Shown here: one piece after another, positions 1 through 7,215 of the stretch | Layout: each line of letters opens with the position of its first letter | Numbering within the stretch: position 1 is the stretch's first letter | Virus record (IMG/VR): IMGVR_UViG_3300043313_002136 | Span: 1 to 24,930 of that record | Length of the DNA: 24,930 nt | Source of the DNA: a virus | Strand: one strand, 5' to 3' | Program-made: the position numbers and the translations under genes | The notes under the pieces: model-generated | The model's input: only the letters and a program-made list of their open reading frames with translations | The model's database searches: none | Told to the model about the DNA's origin: nothing

Positions 1-520
1 CACGGTCAACGCGACCAACGCGCTCTACAACGCCTCGGCTGCGTCAGTCTGGGCCGCCTACAAGATCGCTGCCGGCGGAGAGACGACTGCAACCTGGACC
101 CCAGCTGCCGGTGGGACGATCAACGGCGTCACCATCTGGGAGCTCTCAGGGGCAGCGAACCCGTTCGCGCTCGACTTCACGCCACCCGTCCACACCGACA
201 ACATCACCGCCGCTGTGAGTGGCAATCTTGCGGTCACGACCACCGTGCCCGGCAGCGTCGTTCTGATCGGTCTCGGACGAAACTCCTCCTTCGGCACGGT
301 GGGAGCCTGGACGGGCACCAACGTTGCGACTAACGCTTTCAGTGGCACCGCTCGCTGCTTCGGCGGCTCGTTCATCACGGGTGCCACGGTCAGTTCTACG
401 TTTACCGCTAACTGGGCCACGTCGGGTATCGCCGGGATGCTCGGAATCGCCTTCAAGCCACCCGCTGCGGCTGCTGGGAAGCCTCCCTCCATCATCTCCT
501 CATTCATGGGTCGCTGGTAG
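1..520 (+). CDS. partial beta-rich phage surface/structural protein (C-terminal part)
   Basis: An open frame runs from base 2 to the TAG at 518-520 with no in-frame stop, so the start lies upstream of the window. The visible 172 residues are rich in Gly, Ala, Thr and Val with alternating hydrophobic residues, typical of a beta-sandwich. The pattern WAAYKIAAGGETTATW resembles a repeated beta domain that I associate with surface or head-decoration proteins of environmental and actinobacterial phages; this comes from memory, not a search. The tail is Pro/Ala-rich and ends in MGRW. The next gene starts on the very next base, so the two are probably translationally coupled and the products may work together on the capsid or neck. 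I do not recognise an exact family. Confidence 0.7.
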   Translation, partial: TVNATNALYNASAASVWAAYKIAAGGETTATWTPAAGGTINGVTIWELSGAANPFALDFTPPVHTDNITAAVSGNLAVTTTVPGSVVLIGLGRNSSFGTVGAWTGTNVATNAFSGTARCFGGSFITGATVSSTFTANWATSGIAGMLGIAFKPPAAAAGKPPSIISSFMGRW

Positions 521-2290
521 ATGAATCTCAAGCAGCACCGGCCTCCTGCTCGTCGCGGCAAGCGATGGGATGCGCCGCCCACTGCGGCTGCTCCTACCGC
601 TCCCAAGTTCGTGTCGCCCGAGACCAGAAGATCTTTGCGGGCGCAAGCCCTGATACGCAAGAGGGGCAGCATCCTGCGAGTTCCAATTGTGGGCGCTGCT
701 CCAACCGTTACTGCGTTTGCTCCGAGCACCGTTCATCCTTCTGTTCGGACAAGAGCTCTGCCGCGTAAGAGGGGTCGGCGCTGGGACTACTTGTCTCCAG
801 ATGCAGGCTTCACGATCCTCAGCCAAACTAGGTGTCCCGGCAGCATGGATTCTCTTGGCGACGGAGATGTAGCCTGGATCGACATGGTGAACGTCGCCGC
901 GAGTGACGATCAGTGGGCTACAACAGCATCGAACTTGAACCTTCTATCCTCGGACACGCTTAGCGTTTGGGATTATGGGTTCTCGATTCCAACCGGCGCA
1001 ACGATTCTTGGTGTCCTTCTTTCTCTTGAATGCCATAACGAGAATCTCGGACACTTGCAAGACATCGGCGTTTTCCTTCAGCTTGGGGGCGCGATTGGAG
1101 ATGACAAATCATACGATGCCGGGCATGAATGGCAAGACCATCCGCCGGATGCCATCCGGCTTTACGGTGCTGCGAATGATCTATGGGGTCACGCGTGGAC
1201 CCCTCTAGAGATCAACGACTCAGGGTTCGGTTGTTCAATTCGGATCACAGACGTTGGTGGTATCGAATCTTCTGATCCGAGGGTCGATGCGATGTGCATG
1301 ACGGTTACATACTCGGTAGGCGGTGTAGTGCCGCAAATCGGTCCAACGCTACAGAGACGATCTCGAGTCAAGTTCCAGAAACAACCGCGAGGCAGACGGT
1401 TCGATGCAGCCCCAGCCCAGGCTGCTATCGCTCCTGCTCCGACTCCTCTGCAGAGGATTGCACAACGAGCACGATCTTTTACTCTCCTTCGAAGAGGTAG
1501 GCTCTTTGCTGCTGTCCCAGCGCAGGATCCGGTCGAGCAGCGTATCAGTAGACGACCTGTACGCGCTACTGCGCCACGCAGAGGAAGGCTGTGGTCTGTG
1601 ATTCCGACGGGAGCAGATCTCTTCTATGGTCTCTGGAAGACGCAGGCCCAGAGGTCGAAGAGCAAGGCTGTACTGCTGACGCGCCGAGGCAAGACCGCAT
1701 TCGTGGCTGGTCAGGACAACGAGCCTCTTCCGCGTAAGCGTTCTCCTGTGCGCACACTACTTGCGCGAAGGGGTAAGAGAAGTGACGCCGTCCCGACGCA
1801 GGTCGTCCCAGTTGTTCCAGGCGTTGCTCTTCCTCAGAACATTACGAGTCGGCGCAAATTCTACATGATCCGCCGGGGTAAGCGTTGGGACGCTCCGTTC
1901 GTTGGCGCTGTGCTCAACGCTTTCATCTGGTATCCGAAGCAGCTGCCCCGACGGCTGCGTGTCATGTCGCTCTTGCAGCGTAGAGGGAAGACCTTCTTTG
2001 CCCCCATCGCGCAGGCGGCTCCGATCACACAAACGCATCTCAGGACAAAGTTCTCTCTGCGCAGGAGAGCAAAGACCCAAGCGCCGATCTCGACGCAGGA
2101 CAGACCAGTTCTTCGGTCCACCAGCAACCGAGTCAGGTCTGCCTCGACGCGTCGGGGTCGGCGCTGGGACGTGCTCAAGGGAGCGGTTGTGTCTGTCGCT
2201 TCTACCTGGGTCGCTCCCATCCGACGCTCTCGGCGAAGCATGGCAATTCTGAACAGAGCGCGTCGTTACGGACGCTGGACAGTTGTTCGG
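521..2290 (+). repeat. degenerate tandem repeats encoding the RRGKRWDA unit
   Basis: The repeats are visible at protein level and partly in DNA. One exact 17-base match lies at 771-787 and 2154-2170 (ggggtcggcgctgggac), and similar but diverged copies lie near 555-575 and 1874-1895. The units are otherwise well diverged, so the array is old or under diversifying change rather than a recent duplication. Confidence 0.75.
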
Positions 2291-2407
2291 ACGCAGCTGC
2301 ACTTCGACAAGATCAAGACAGGTCGGGTAGAGCACAGCGGTCCAGGCACAACCTGGCAGGCAGAAGAATCAGACACCGAGCAGCCCAAGGACGGTGACAT
2401 TCTGTGA
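521..2407 (+). CDS. Arg-rich tandem-repeat phage protein with an inserted globular domain
   Basis: This 628-residue protein starts at the ATG directly after the upstream TAG. About 13 degenerate copies of a basic motif, best form RRGKRWDA followed by a short P-x-QAAP-like linker, begin near residues 11, 47, 84, 291, 324, 353, 388, 417, 451, 487, 514, 544 and 581. They are spaced about 27-37 residues apart. Repeats 3 and 4 are separated by a non-repetitive domain (about residues 97-268) rich in Trp, Gly and Asp. It has a YGFSIPTGATILGV stretch and a DLWGHAW stretch, resembling a beta-sandwich seen in many phage and environmental proteins. The C-terminus turns acidic. No catalytic motif is visible. 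A structural or nucleic-acid/capsid-contacting role is an inference from the positive charge and the position just before the neck genes. Confidence 0.85.
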   Translation: MNLKQHRPPARRGKRWDAPPTAAAPTAPKFVSPETRRSLRAQALIRKRGSILRVPIVGAAPTVTAFAPSTVHPSVRTRALPRKRGRRWDYLSPDAGFTILSQTRCPGSMDSLGDGDVAWIDMVNVAASDDQWATTASNLNLLSSDTLSVWDYGFSIPTGATILGVLLSLECHNENLGHLQDIGVFLQLGGAIGDDKSYDAGHEWQDHPPDAIRLYGAANDLWGHAWTPLEINDSGFGCSIRITDVGGIESSDPRVDAMCMTVTYSVGGVVPQIGPTLQRRSRVKFQKQPRGRRFDAAPAQAAIAPAPTPLQRIAQRARSFTLLRRGRLFAAVPAQDPVEQRISRRPVRATAPRRGRLWSVIPTGADLFYGLWKTQAQRSKSKAVLLTRRGKTAFVAGQDNEPLPRKRSPVRTLLARRGKRSDAVPTQVVPVVPGVALPQNITSRRKFYMIRRGKRWDAPFVGAVLNAFIWYPKQLPRRLRVMSLLQRRGKTFFAPIAQAAPITQTHLRTKFSLRRRAKTQAPISTQDRPVLRSTSNRVRSASTRRGRRWDVLKGAVVSVASTWVAPIRRSRRSMAILNRARRYGRWTVVRTQLHFDKIKTGRVEHSGPGTTWQAEESDTEQPKDGDIL

Positions 2408-3153
2408 GCGTGGTTGTCTCCTTCAAGTCATTCACTCCCATCCCTCGTTACGACGGAATTCCATGGGATCACGTTACCGTTCAGGAGTCAACGGCTCCTA
2501 TCGGTCCCTGGGTGCTGATCGACACGATTGCGCTCGTACACGACGCGGATCCGAAGAACCCTGCGCCACGCTCGTTCACCACGGACAATGCCACTCTGGA
2601 AGAGGGCTGGTATCTCATCACTTTCTTCGATGCCAGCGGCAACGACGCGCTGCCGGTCGAGCCTATTCACAACCTTCCTGAGAACTCTCTTCCTTACACG
2701 CCTACGGTCGAGGACGTCGCGCACCTAATCATGTCGCGCACGAAGGATAACCTCGGCAATGAGGTCGGTACGTTCAACGCCAACACTCGTCCGACCTTCC
2801 AGCAAGCTTCCGAGATCATTCAGCAGGCGGTCTCTGACGTCACGACCATCATCGACGACGATATTCCAGAGGCGTCCTTCGATGACGCAGAGCAGGCCAT
2901 CGCTCTGAGGGCAGCGATGCTGATCGAGCGTTCCTACTTCGCAGAGCAGGTCAACAGTAACCGATCACCGTATCCGCTGCTGCGCGCTGACTACGAGGTG
3001 CTGATGGGCAATGGAGAGACGCAAGGAACGCTGCAACGTGCCGTCGAGCGGGAGTCTCAGGAGTTGATCACAGGGGAAGTGGGCGGAACCAACCGCCCTT
3101 CCTACAGTTTCCCTGACCCTGATCTTCGCTATGGCCTTGGGAGGCAACTGTAG
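2404..3153 (+). CDS. head-tail connector (neck adaptor) with N-terminal beta domain
   Basis: This 249-residue protein starts at a GTG overlapping the upstream TGA (GTGA). Residues 1-95 form a beta-type module (VTVQESTAPIGPW ... WYLITFFDASGND), like a fibronectin-type or Ig-like domain. Residues 98-225 are mostly helical (TVEDVAHLIMSRT ... ASEIIQQAVSDVTTII ... AIALRAAMLIERSYF), the pattern of gp6/gp15-like adaptors that seat on the portal. It is followed by tail completion and terminator-like genes, which fits the usual order adaptor - completion - terminator - sheath. An N-terminal Ig-like module on an adaptor is somewhat unusual. The family call rests on pattern and synteny. Confidence 0.65.
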   Translation: MSVVVSFKSFTPIPRYDGIPWDHVTVQESTAPIGPWVLIDTIALVHDADPKNPAPRSFTTDNATLEEGWYLITFFDASGNDALPVEPIHNLPENSLPYTPTVEDVAHLIMSRTKDNLGNEVGTFNANTRPTFQQASEIIQQAVSDVTTIIDDDIPEASFDDAEQAIALRAAMLIERSYFAEQVNSNRSPYPLLRADYEVLMGNGETQGTLQRAVERESQELITGEVGGTNRPSYSFPDPDLRYGLGRQL

Positions 3154-3614
3154 TGGCCCCTCTCCTCGGAGGATTCTTCATCGAGATCGTTGGCGAGAAG
3201 GCGATGGCCCACCGGCTGCGCAAGATGGGAACGGCTGTCGTTCGCGCTCGTCCAGCGATGCGCTTGGTTGCTGCCGAGCTCCTCAACATCGAGGGAGCTA
3301 TCTTCCGAGGGCAAGGACGTCGTGGTGGCGGTTCCTGGAAACAAGATTCAGAAGAATGGCTGTCGCGCAAGATGCGACAGGGCCTCGATCCGCGCATCAA
3401 TATTGCGACACGAGCACTCATGACCTCTATGTCTGAGCCGGAAGCGCCACACCAGATCCTGCACATCGGAGACAATCGCGTACTGCTCGGTTCTGATCTT
3501 CCGTACGCACAGGCAGCTGACCACGAACGACCTTACAGCGACCTGCTGGAATCAGACAAGCTCAAGCTTCGCAATATCGTAGAGGGCTACATCCTCGAGA
3601 GGTTCTATCGGTGA
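3153..3614 (+). CDS. tail completion / virion morphogenesis protein (gpS-like)
   Basis: This 153-residue protein starts at a GTG sharing one base with the upstream TAG (TAGTG). Near residues 50-85, FRGQGRRGGGSW, a spaced W..RKMRQGLDPRI and a following ALMTSM resemble the G-S-W / K...G..P.L / T..L..S signature of P2 gpS and related virion morphogenesis proteins. After it comes LGSDLPYAQAADHERPY, matching the G(S/T)..PYA..H.....RP ending of that family. Such proteins complete the tail end or the neck. It sits between the adaptor and the terminator-like protein and is coupled to the next gene by a GTGA overlap. Confidence 0.65.
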   Translation: MAPLLGGFFIEIVGEKAMAHRLRKMGTAVVRARPAMRLVAAELLNIEGAIFRGQGRRGGGSWKQDSEEWLSRKMRQGLDPRINIATRALMTSMSEPEAPHQILHIGDNRVLLGSDLPYAQAADHERPYSDLLESDKLKLRNIVEGYILERFYR

Positions 3615-4219
3615 GCATCTTCGGACCGATTGTAGATGGTGACCTGGTTGAGACGTGGGTCACAAATACGCTTAAACTCTGGTGGCGTACATATGCTCGT
3701 GAGTTTGAGATTCAGCGCGGTCTGACGCAGGATGCTTTGCCCGATCCACGTTCCTGGATCGTTGTAGAGGAAGTCGAGCGCGAAGGCGTAGACCAACTAC
3801 CTGCGGTCGTCATTGTTAGCCCTGGGCTGAATGGCGACGAGCCTTTGCAGCATAACGACGGAAACATGATGGCTACCTGGTCTGTTGGCCTTGGCGTCTT
3901 CGTCTCGGCAGCCACTAGGCCAGCTACCAAGAAGCTTGTTCGTCAGTACGTTGGTATTCTCAGGACGATTCTGCTTCAGAAGCAGTCCCTCGGGAACAAG
4001 GCCAACGCAGTCATCTGGCGCGACGAGAGTTACGACGACAACTTCAACTTCACGGACGAGTTGACCATCAGCGCTGGTCAGGCCATCTTTGACGTTGCAG
4101 TTGACGCAGTGGCGAACCGCTTCTCGGGTCCGGTCGGACTACCCAACGAAGACACGCAACCCGGAAGCGAATGGCACACGGCTGAAACCGTGGAAGTCGA
4201 TGTAGAGAAGGAGGGATGA
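3611..4219 (+). CDS. tail terminator-like / neck protein
   Basis: This 202-residue protein starts at a GTG that overlaps the previous TGA. An amphipathic helix (VETWVTNTLKLWWRTYAREFE) is followed by a mixed alpha/beta core with LPAVVIVSPGLNG, TWSVGLGVFVSA, ATKKLVRQYVGILRTILLQ and ISAGQAIFDVAVDAVANR. This is the layout of small tail-terminator or neck proteins that sit just before the sheath gene. The C-terminal 30 residues are acidic and probably flexible. The assignment relies on synteny and fold impression; no exact family is recognised. Confidence 0.5.
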   Translation: MSIFGPIVDGDLVETWVTNTLKLWWRTYAREFEIQRGLTQDALPDPRSWIVVEEVEREGVDQLPAVVIVSPGLNGDEPLQHNDGNMMATWSVGLGVFVSAATRPATKKLVRQYVGILRTILLQKQSLGNKANAVIWRDESYDDNFNFTDELTISAGQAIFDVAVDAVANRFSGPVGLPNEDTQPGSEWHTAETVEVDVEKEG

Positions 4220-4533
4220 TGGGGAAGGAGAAAAGCCGCTACCGTTACGTCGGGACGTATGCGGACACCCTTGGCAACGGACAGCCCGTGGAGCCAGGAC
4301 AGTTCGTAGATTTCACCGAAGAGGATCTCGAGGATTCTCACAACGCGTGGCTGCTCGAAGAGGGTCGGTTGCTCTCGATCGAAGAGGCCAACAACCCCAA
4401 GGCAACAGAAGCCGCTGAGCAACTTGCCCAGAAGGAGGGCATCGACCTTGCAACCGTGTCTGCGTCCGGAGCAGACGGAAGCATCACGGTCGATGACGTG
4501 AAGCGGACCATGGCGGAAAGAGAGGAGGAGTAG
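4216..4533 (+). CDS. small acidic protein with E3-binding/PSBD-like C-terminal helix pair
   Basis: This 105-residue protein has an ATG at 4216 overlapping the upstream TGA (ATGA), with a strong GAAGGAGGG ribosome-binding site; ATG 4219 is also possible. Residues 1-55 form a small beta module (YRYVGTYADTLGNGQPVEPGQFVDF). Residues 65-100 (AAEQLAQKEGIDLATV, then DGSITVDDVKRTM) match the helix-loop-helix pattern of the peripheral subunit-binding domain (PSBD, of 2-oxoacid dehydrogenase E2 subunits), which binds E3. In phages such domains are probably protein-protein adaptors. It lies between the neck genes and the sheath, so a role in neck or tail assembly is inferred. Confidence 0.6.
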   Translation: MMGKEKSRYRYVGTYADTLGNGQPVEPGQFVDFTEEDLEDSHNAWLLEEGRLLSIEEANNPKATEAAEQLAQKEGIDLATVSASGADGSITVDDVKRTMAEREEE

Positions 4534-5973
4534 ATGCCACTACCCGGAACCACTGTCAGTCTGCTCGATGTTCCTCCGCCGATCAGCGCACCAACGGATA
4601 CGACCGTCTGGTTCGTTGCCGGACTCACCGACCAGGGACCGCTGTTCCCGGTCAAGGTTCGGAGCATGGCGGAGTTTACGGCCAGGTACGGTCCGAGGGT
4701 CACATACTCGGTCCTGTATGACGCTCTGGACGTCTTCTTCCGGGAAGGCGGCAGCAGCGCATATGTAAGCAGGGTGGTAGGCCCGGCTCCGACGTTCGGG
4801 TCAAAGACCCTGCTGGACGGCGTTGCGGCTGTCTCGCTCACCGTTACCGCCATTGGTCCTGGCGCCTACTCGACCGGTATCAAGGTAGGGGTCGTTGCAG
4901 GTCAGGCAGGCGGATCGTACCAGATCCAGGTCACCGACCTCACCAACGTCGTTCTGGACCAGTCAGGTGATCTGCTCACACAGAACGATGCGGTGAACTG
5001 GGGGCTGCAGAGCAACTACGTGCGCATCGCGCTGGGCGCATCGCTGCTCAACCCGGTCGTCGTCGCTCCGGCTGCTTTGTCAGCTGGAACAGACGACAGG
5101 GCCAACGTCACCGAGACACAGTGGCTGAACGCTATCAATGCATTCACCATCGTTCTCGGGCCTGGCCAGGTCAGCATGCCCGGTCGCTCTACGGACGCGG
5201 CTCACGTCAATCTGCTCGCGCATGCACAGGCGAACAGACGGGTGGCCTTGCTTGATCTGGCCGACACAGCTGTCGTAGCAACGCTTACGACGGCCGTGAC
5301 CAACGCTCGCATTGGCAATCAGCGGTACGGAGCAACCTTCGCTCCGTGGCTTCTGGCCCCAGGCGTCTTTCCGTCGACCATTCGGACGATTCCGCCGTCT
5401 GCACTGGTTGCCGGGTTGATCGCTAGGAATGAGGACGAGCTTGGCCCGGATGCTCCGGCTGCCGGAGACAGGGGTATCGCTCGTTACATCAACGGTCTGT
5501 CGCAGGCGGTCTTCACTGACGCGCAGAGGCAGGTACTGAACGACGGCGGCGTGAACGTCATTCTCAATCGCTTCGGCAACATGGAAGTGTACGGATGGCG
5601 ATCTCTCGTCAATGCCCTGATTGATCCGAACTGGCTTGACTTCGGCAATTCTCGGCTGTACATGGCGATCGCTGCTGATGCCGACGAGCTTGCCGAGCAG
5701 TTCGTGTTCGGAGTGATCGACGGGCAGGGCAAGTTGCAGTCAGAGTTCGGAGGTGCTCTGGCAGCAATGCTGATGCGGTACTACACGCAGGGTGCGTTGT
5801 TCGGTGCTACGCCTGATGATGCCTTCTACGTAGACGTAGGGCCGCAGGTGAACACGCCAGCAACGATCCAGGCGAACGAGCTACACGCGCTGCTCAATAT
5901 CAGGATGTCCCCGATGGCGGAGGTCGTTGTGATCCAGATCGTGAAGACCCCCGTAACTCAGGCGGTGAGCTGA
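4534..5973 (+). CDS. contractile tail sheath protein
   Basis: This 479-residue protein starts right after the upstream TAG; GAGGAGG lies just before the ATG. The N-terminus (PGTTVSLLDVPPPISAPTDT, WFVAGLTDQGP, then VRSMAEFTARYGPR) and a following FFREGGSSAYVSRVVG are the classic sheath opening. A variable central domain follows (about residues 90-260). The C-terminus carries VNVILNRFGNMEVYGWRSL, a quaternary handshake region and LHALLNIRMSPMAEVVVI, typical of the conserved C-terminal sheath domain. It polymerises around the tube and contracts to drive it through the host envelope. The tube gene follows after one base. This is the clearest marker that the virion is a myovirus. Confidence 0.95.
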   Translation: MPLPGTTVSLLDVPPPISAPTDTTVWFVAGLTDQGPLFPVKVRSMAEFTARYGPRVTYSVLYDALDVFFREGGSSAYVSRVVGPAPTFGSKTLLDGVAAVSLTVTAIGPGAYSTGIKVGVVAGQAGGSYQIQVTDLTNVVLDQSGDLLTQNDAVNWGLQSNYVRIALGASLLNPVVVAPAALSAGTDDRANVTETQWLNAINAFTIVLGPGQVSMPGRSTDAAHVNLLAHAQANRRVALLDLADTAVVATLTTAVTNARIGNQRYGATFAPWLLAPGVFPSTIRTIPPSALVAGLIARNEDELGPDAPAAGDRGIARYINGLSQAVFTDAQRQVLNDGGVNVILNRFGNMEVYGWRSLVNALIDPNWLDFGNSRLYMAIAADADELAEQFVFGVIDGQGKLQSEFGGALAAMLMRYYTQGALFGATPDDAFYVDVGPQVNTPATIQANELHALLNIRMSPMAEVVVIQIVKTPVTQAVS

Positions 5974-5974
5974 G

Positions 5975-6418
5975 ATGCCAGGACCTACCAGACAAGACAC
6001 CTGGCGCATCACCGTTCAGGTCATGCATCCCGTCACCGGTCGGTACTTCAACGCTGGGGTCTGGGACAAGCTGAGCGGTGGCGCCATCGACTCGGACGAC
6101 AGCAAATACTACCCAGGAGGAATGGTGGATCCCGTCTCCTTGGGTGGTCGCAAAACGGTGGACAACGTCACGCTTTCCAGGCTGTTTCTGCTGGAACGTG
6201 ATCAGGGGATCCTCCAGACGCTCATCGTGGGCGCTGGCAAGTCGCGCGTCGTGATCAGCAAGCAGGCCATGGACATCGAGGGCAACGTGTTCGGCAAGCC
6301 CTTGACGTACAACGGTCGGCTCAAGAGGATCACGCCGCCTGAGGTGGACTCGGAGGCGTCGGCAGCTGCCATGGTCGAGATGGAAGTGACCGTGGACGGC
6401 TTCCCGGTCGTCGCCTAG
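5975..6418 (+). CDS. tail tube protein
   Basis: This 147-residue protein begins one base after the sheath stop codon. Its size and layout fit a T4 gp19-like or P2 FII-like tube subunit. The opening TWRITVQVMHPVTGRYFNAGVWDKLSGG is followed by a YPGGMVDPVSLGGRKTVDN loop, helix-containing LSRLFLLERDQGILQTL, and strands ending in AAAMVEMEVTVDGF. Subunits form the hexameric inner tube through which DNA passes. Position between sheath and chaperone is the standard arrangement. Confidence 0.88.
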   Translation: MPGPTRQDTWRITVQVMHPVTGRYFNAGVWDKLSGGAIDSDDSKYYPGGMVDPVSLGGRKTVDNVTLSRLFLLERDQGILQTLIVGAGKSRVVISKQAMDIEGNVFGKPLTYNGRLKRITPPEVDSEASAAAMVEMEVTVDGFPVVA

Positions 6419-6437
6419 TCCGCAAGAAGGAGGGAGC

Positions 6438-7004
6438 ATGGAGCACGAACACACGGGCGAGGAGGCTCTGGCAGCGCAGACTGCATCTCTGGCTGAGAAC
6501 GATGAGGTGCAGAACACGCCCCAGAGCCTCCTGGACGTTCTCGCTCAACGTAAGAAGGAGCAGCAGGAGGCAACCGAGGTCTACATCACGATCCCGGGAT
6601 ACGACAAGCCTCCGATCATCCTGGCTGCCCAGTACCGCTTACTAGAGGGCAAGGAGATCGACGAGATCGGCAGAAGGGTTACGTCGCAGACGAAGGATCG
6701 TTGGCAACGGCAAGTCTTTGCTGCGGTCGACACCTTTATCGCGGCGTGCACCGGCTTCTATTACCAGGAGGAGGGAGATTCCGCTGATACGTGGAAGCCG
6801 CTCACGTTGAACCAGGTGCTGATCCCTGGCTACACGAACGAGCTTGCGCAGGCCTTGCGGTTCGAGGCAACGACGGCTCGTGAGGTTGCCTTCGGGCTTT
6901 TCGGGGGCAATGACGTCGCGATCATGCAACACAATGTTCGCCTGAGCATCTGGATGGGCGACACGACCCGCGACGTCAACCAGGAACTCCTGGGGGAAGT
7001 GTAA
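6438..7004 (+). CDS. tail assembly chaperone, G form
   Basis: This 188-residue protein has an AAGGAGGGA ribosome-binding site about 5 bases before the ATG. The first 45 residues are acidic and flexible, followed by YITIPGYDKPPIILAAQYRLLEG, an alpha-helical core and a second helix region near TAREVAFGLFGGNDVAIMQH. Size, position just before the tape measure gene, and a -1 overlap with a downstream small frame identify it as a tail assembly chaperone (lambda gpG type). These proteins coat the tape measure during tube polymerisation and are not in the virion. Its stop (7002-7004) lies just after a slippery sequence, giving a second, longer product. Confidence 0.85.
   Translation: MEHEHTGEEALAAQTASLAENDEVQNTPQSLLDVLAQRKKEQQEATEVYITIPGYDKPPIILAAQYRLLEGKEIDEIGRRVTSQTKDRWQRQVFAAVDTFIAACTGFYYQEEGDSADTWKPLTLNQVLIPGYTNELAQALRFEATTAREVAFGLFGGNDVAIMQHNVRLSIWMGDTTRDVNQELLGEV
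6992..6998 (+). promoter_or_regulatory. programmed -1 ribosomal frameshift site (G GGG GAA)
   Basis: In the chaperone frame the codons read CTG GGG GAA GTG TAA. Slipping back one base gives GGG GGA AGT GTA and then an open frame straight into 7019-7204 with no stop. The P-site codon re-pairs perfectly (GGG to GGG) and the A-site codon partly (GAA to GGA). The site lies four bases before the zero-frame TAA, typical for tail chaperone frameshifting. I did not find a clear downstream pseudoknot by eye. Confidence 0.75.
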
Positions 7005-7204
7005 GGCACGACGAGATCATGGCTGCCGCTGAAGTTGCTATTTTCGGCATGGACCCTCTTGAGTTCTTGCGCACCACGGACGGCCTCACGAGGGGAGTCA
7101 TGCAGAAGATCGCATTCGAGGCAAGGGAGCTTCAGCGGCAGTTTGATCTCGAGCGTGCCAACCAGATAGCCGAAGCCGTCGGCAAGAAGTTGTTCGGGAA
7201 GTAG
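6992..7204 (+). CDS. tail assembly chaperone T domain, made by -1 frameshift
   Basis: The frame is open from the slippery site and runs through SVRHDEI into a 61-codon segment (MAAAEVAIFGMDPLEFLRTT ...) ending at TAG 7202-7204. The fused G-T product would be about 255 residues (187 + 7 + 61). The ATG at 7019 has no good ribosome-binding site nearby (only AAGG about 13 bases away), which favours expression as a fusion. In the lambda system the T part binds the tape measure and helps recruit tube subunits. The segment is helical and basic (FEARELQRQFDLERANQIAEAVGKKLFGK), as is usual for T domains. Independent translation from 7019 cannot be fully excluded. Confidence 0.8.
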   Translation, partial: GGSVRHDEIMAAAEVAIFGMDPLEFLRTTDGLTRGVMQKIAFEARELQRQFDLERANQIAEAVGKKLFGK

Positions 7205-7215
7205 GCCAGGAGCCT

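Noticed and set aside
1757-2335. Minus-strand 192-residue frame antisense to the repeat protein
   Set aside because: It has an Arg/Pro-biased composition expected from reading a coding strand backwards, no ribosome-binding site, and lies wholly within a clear plus-strand gene.
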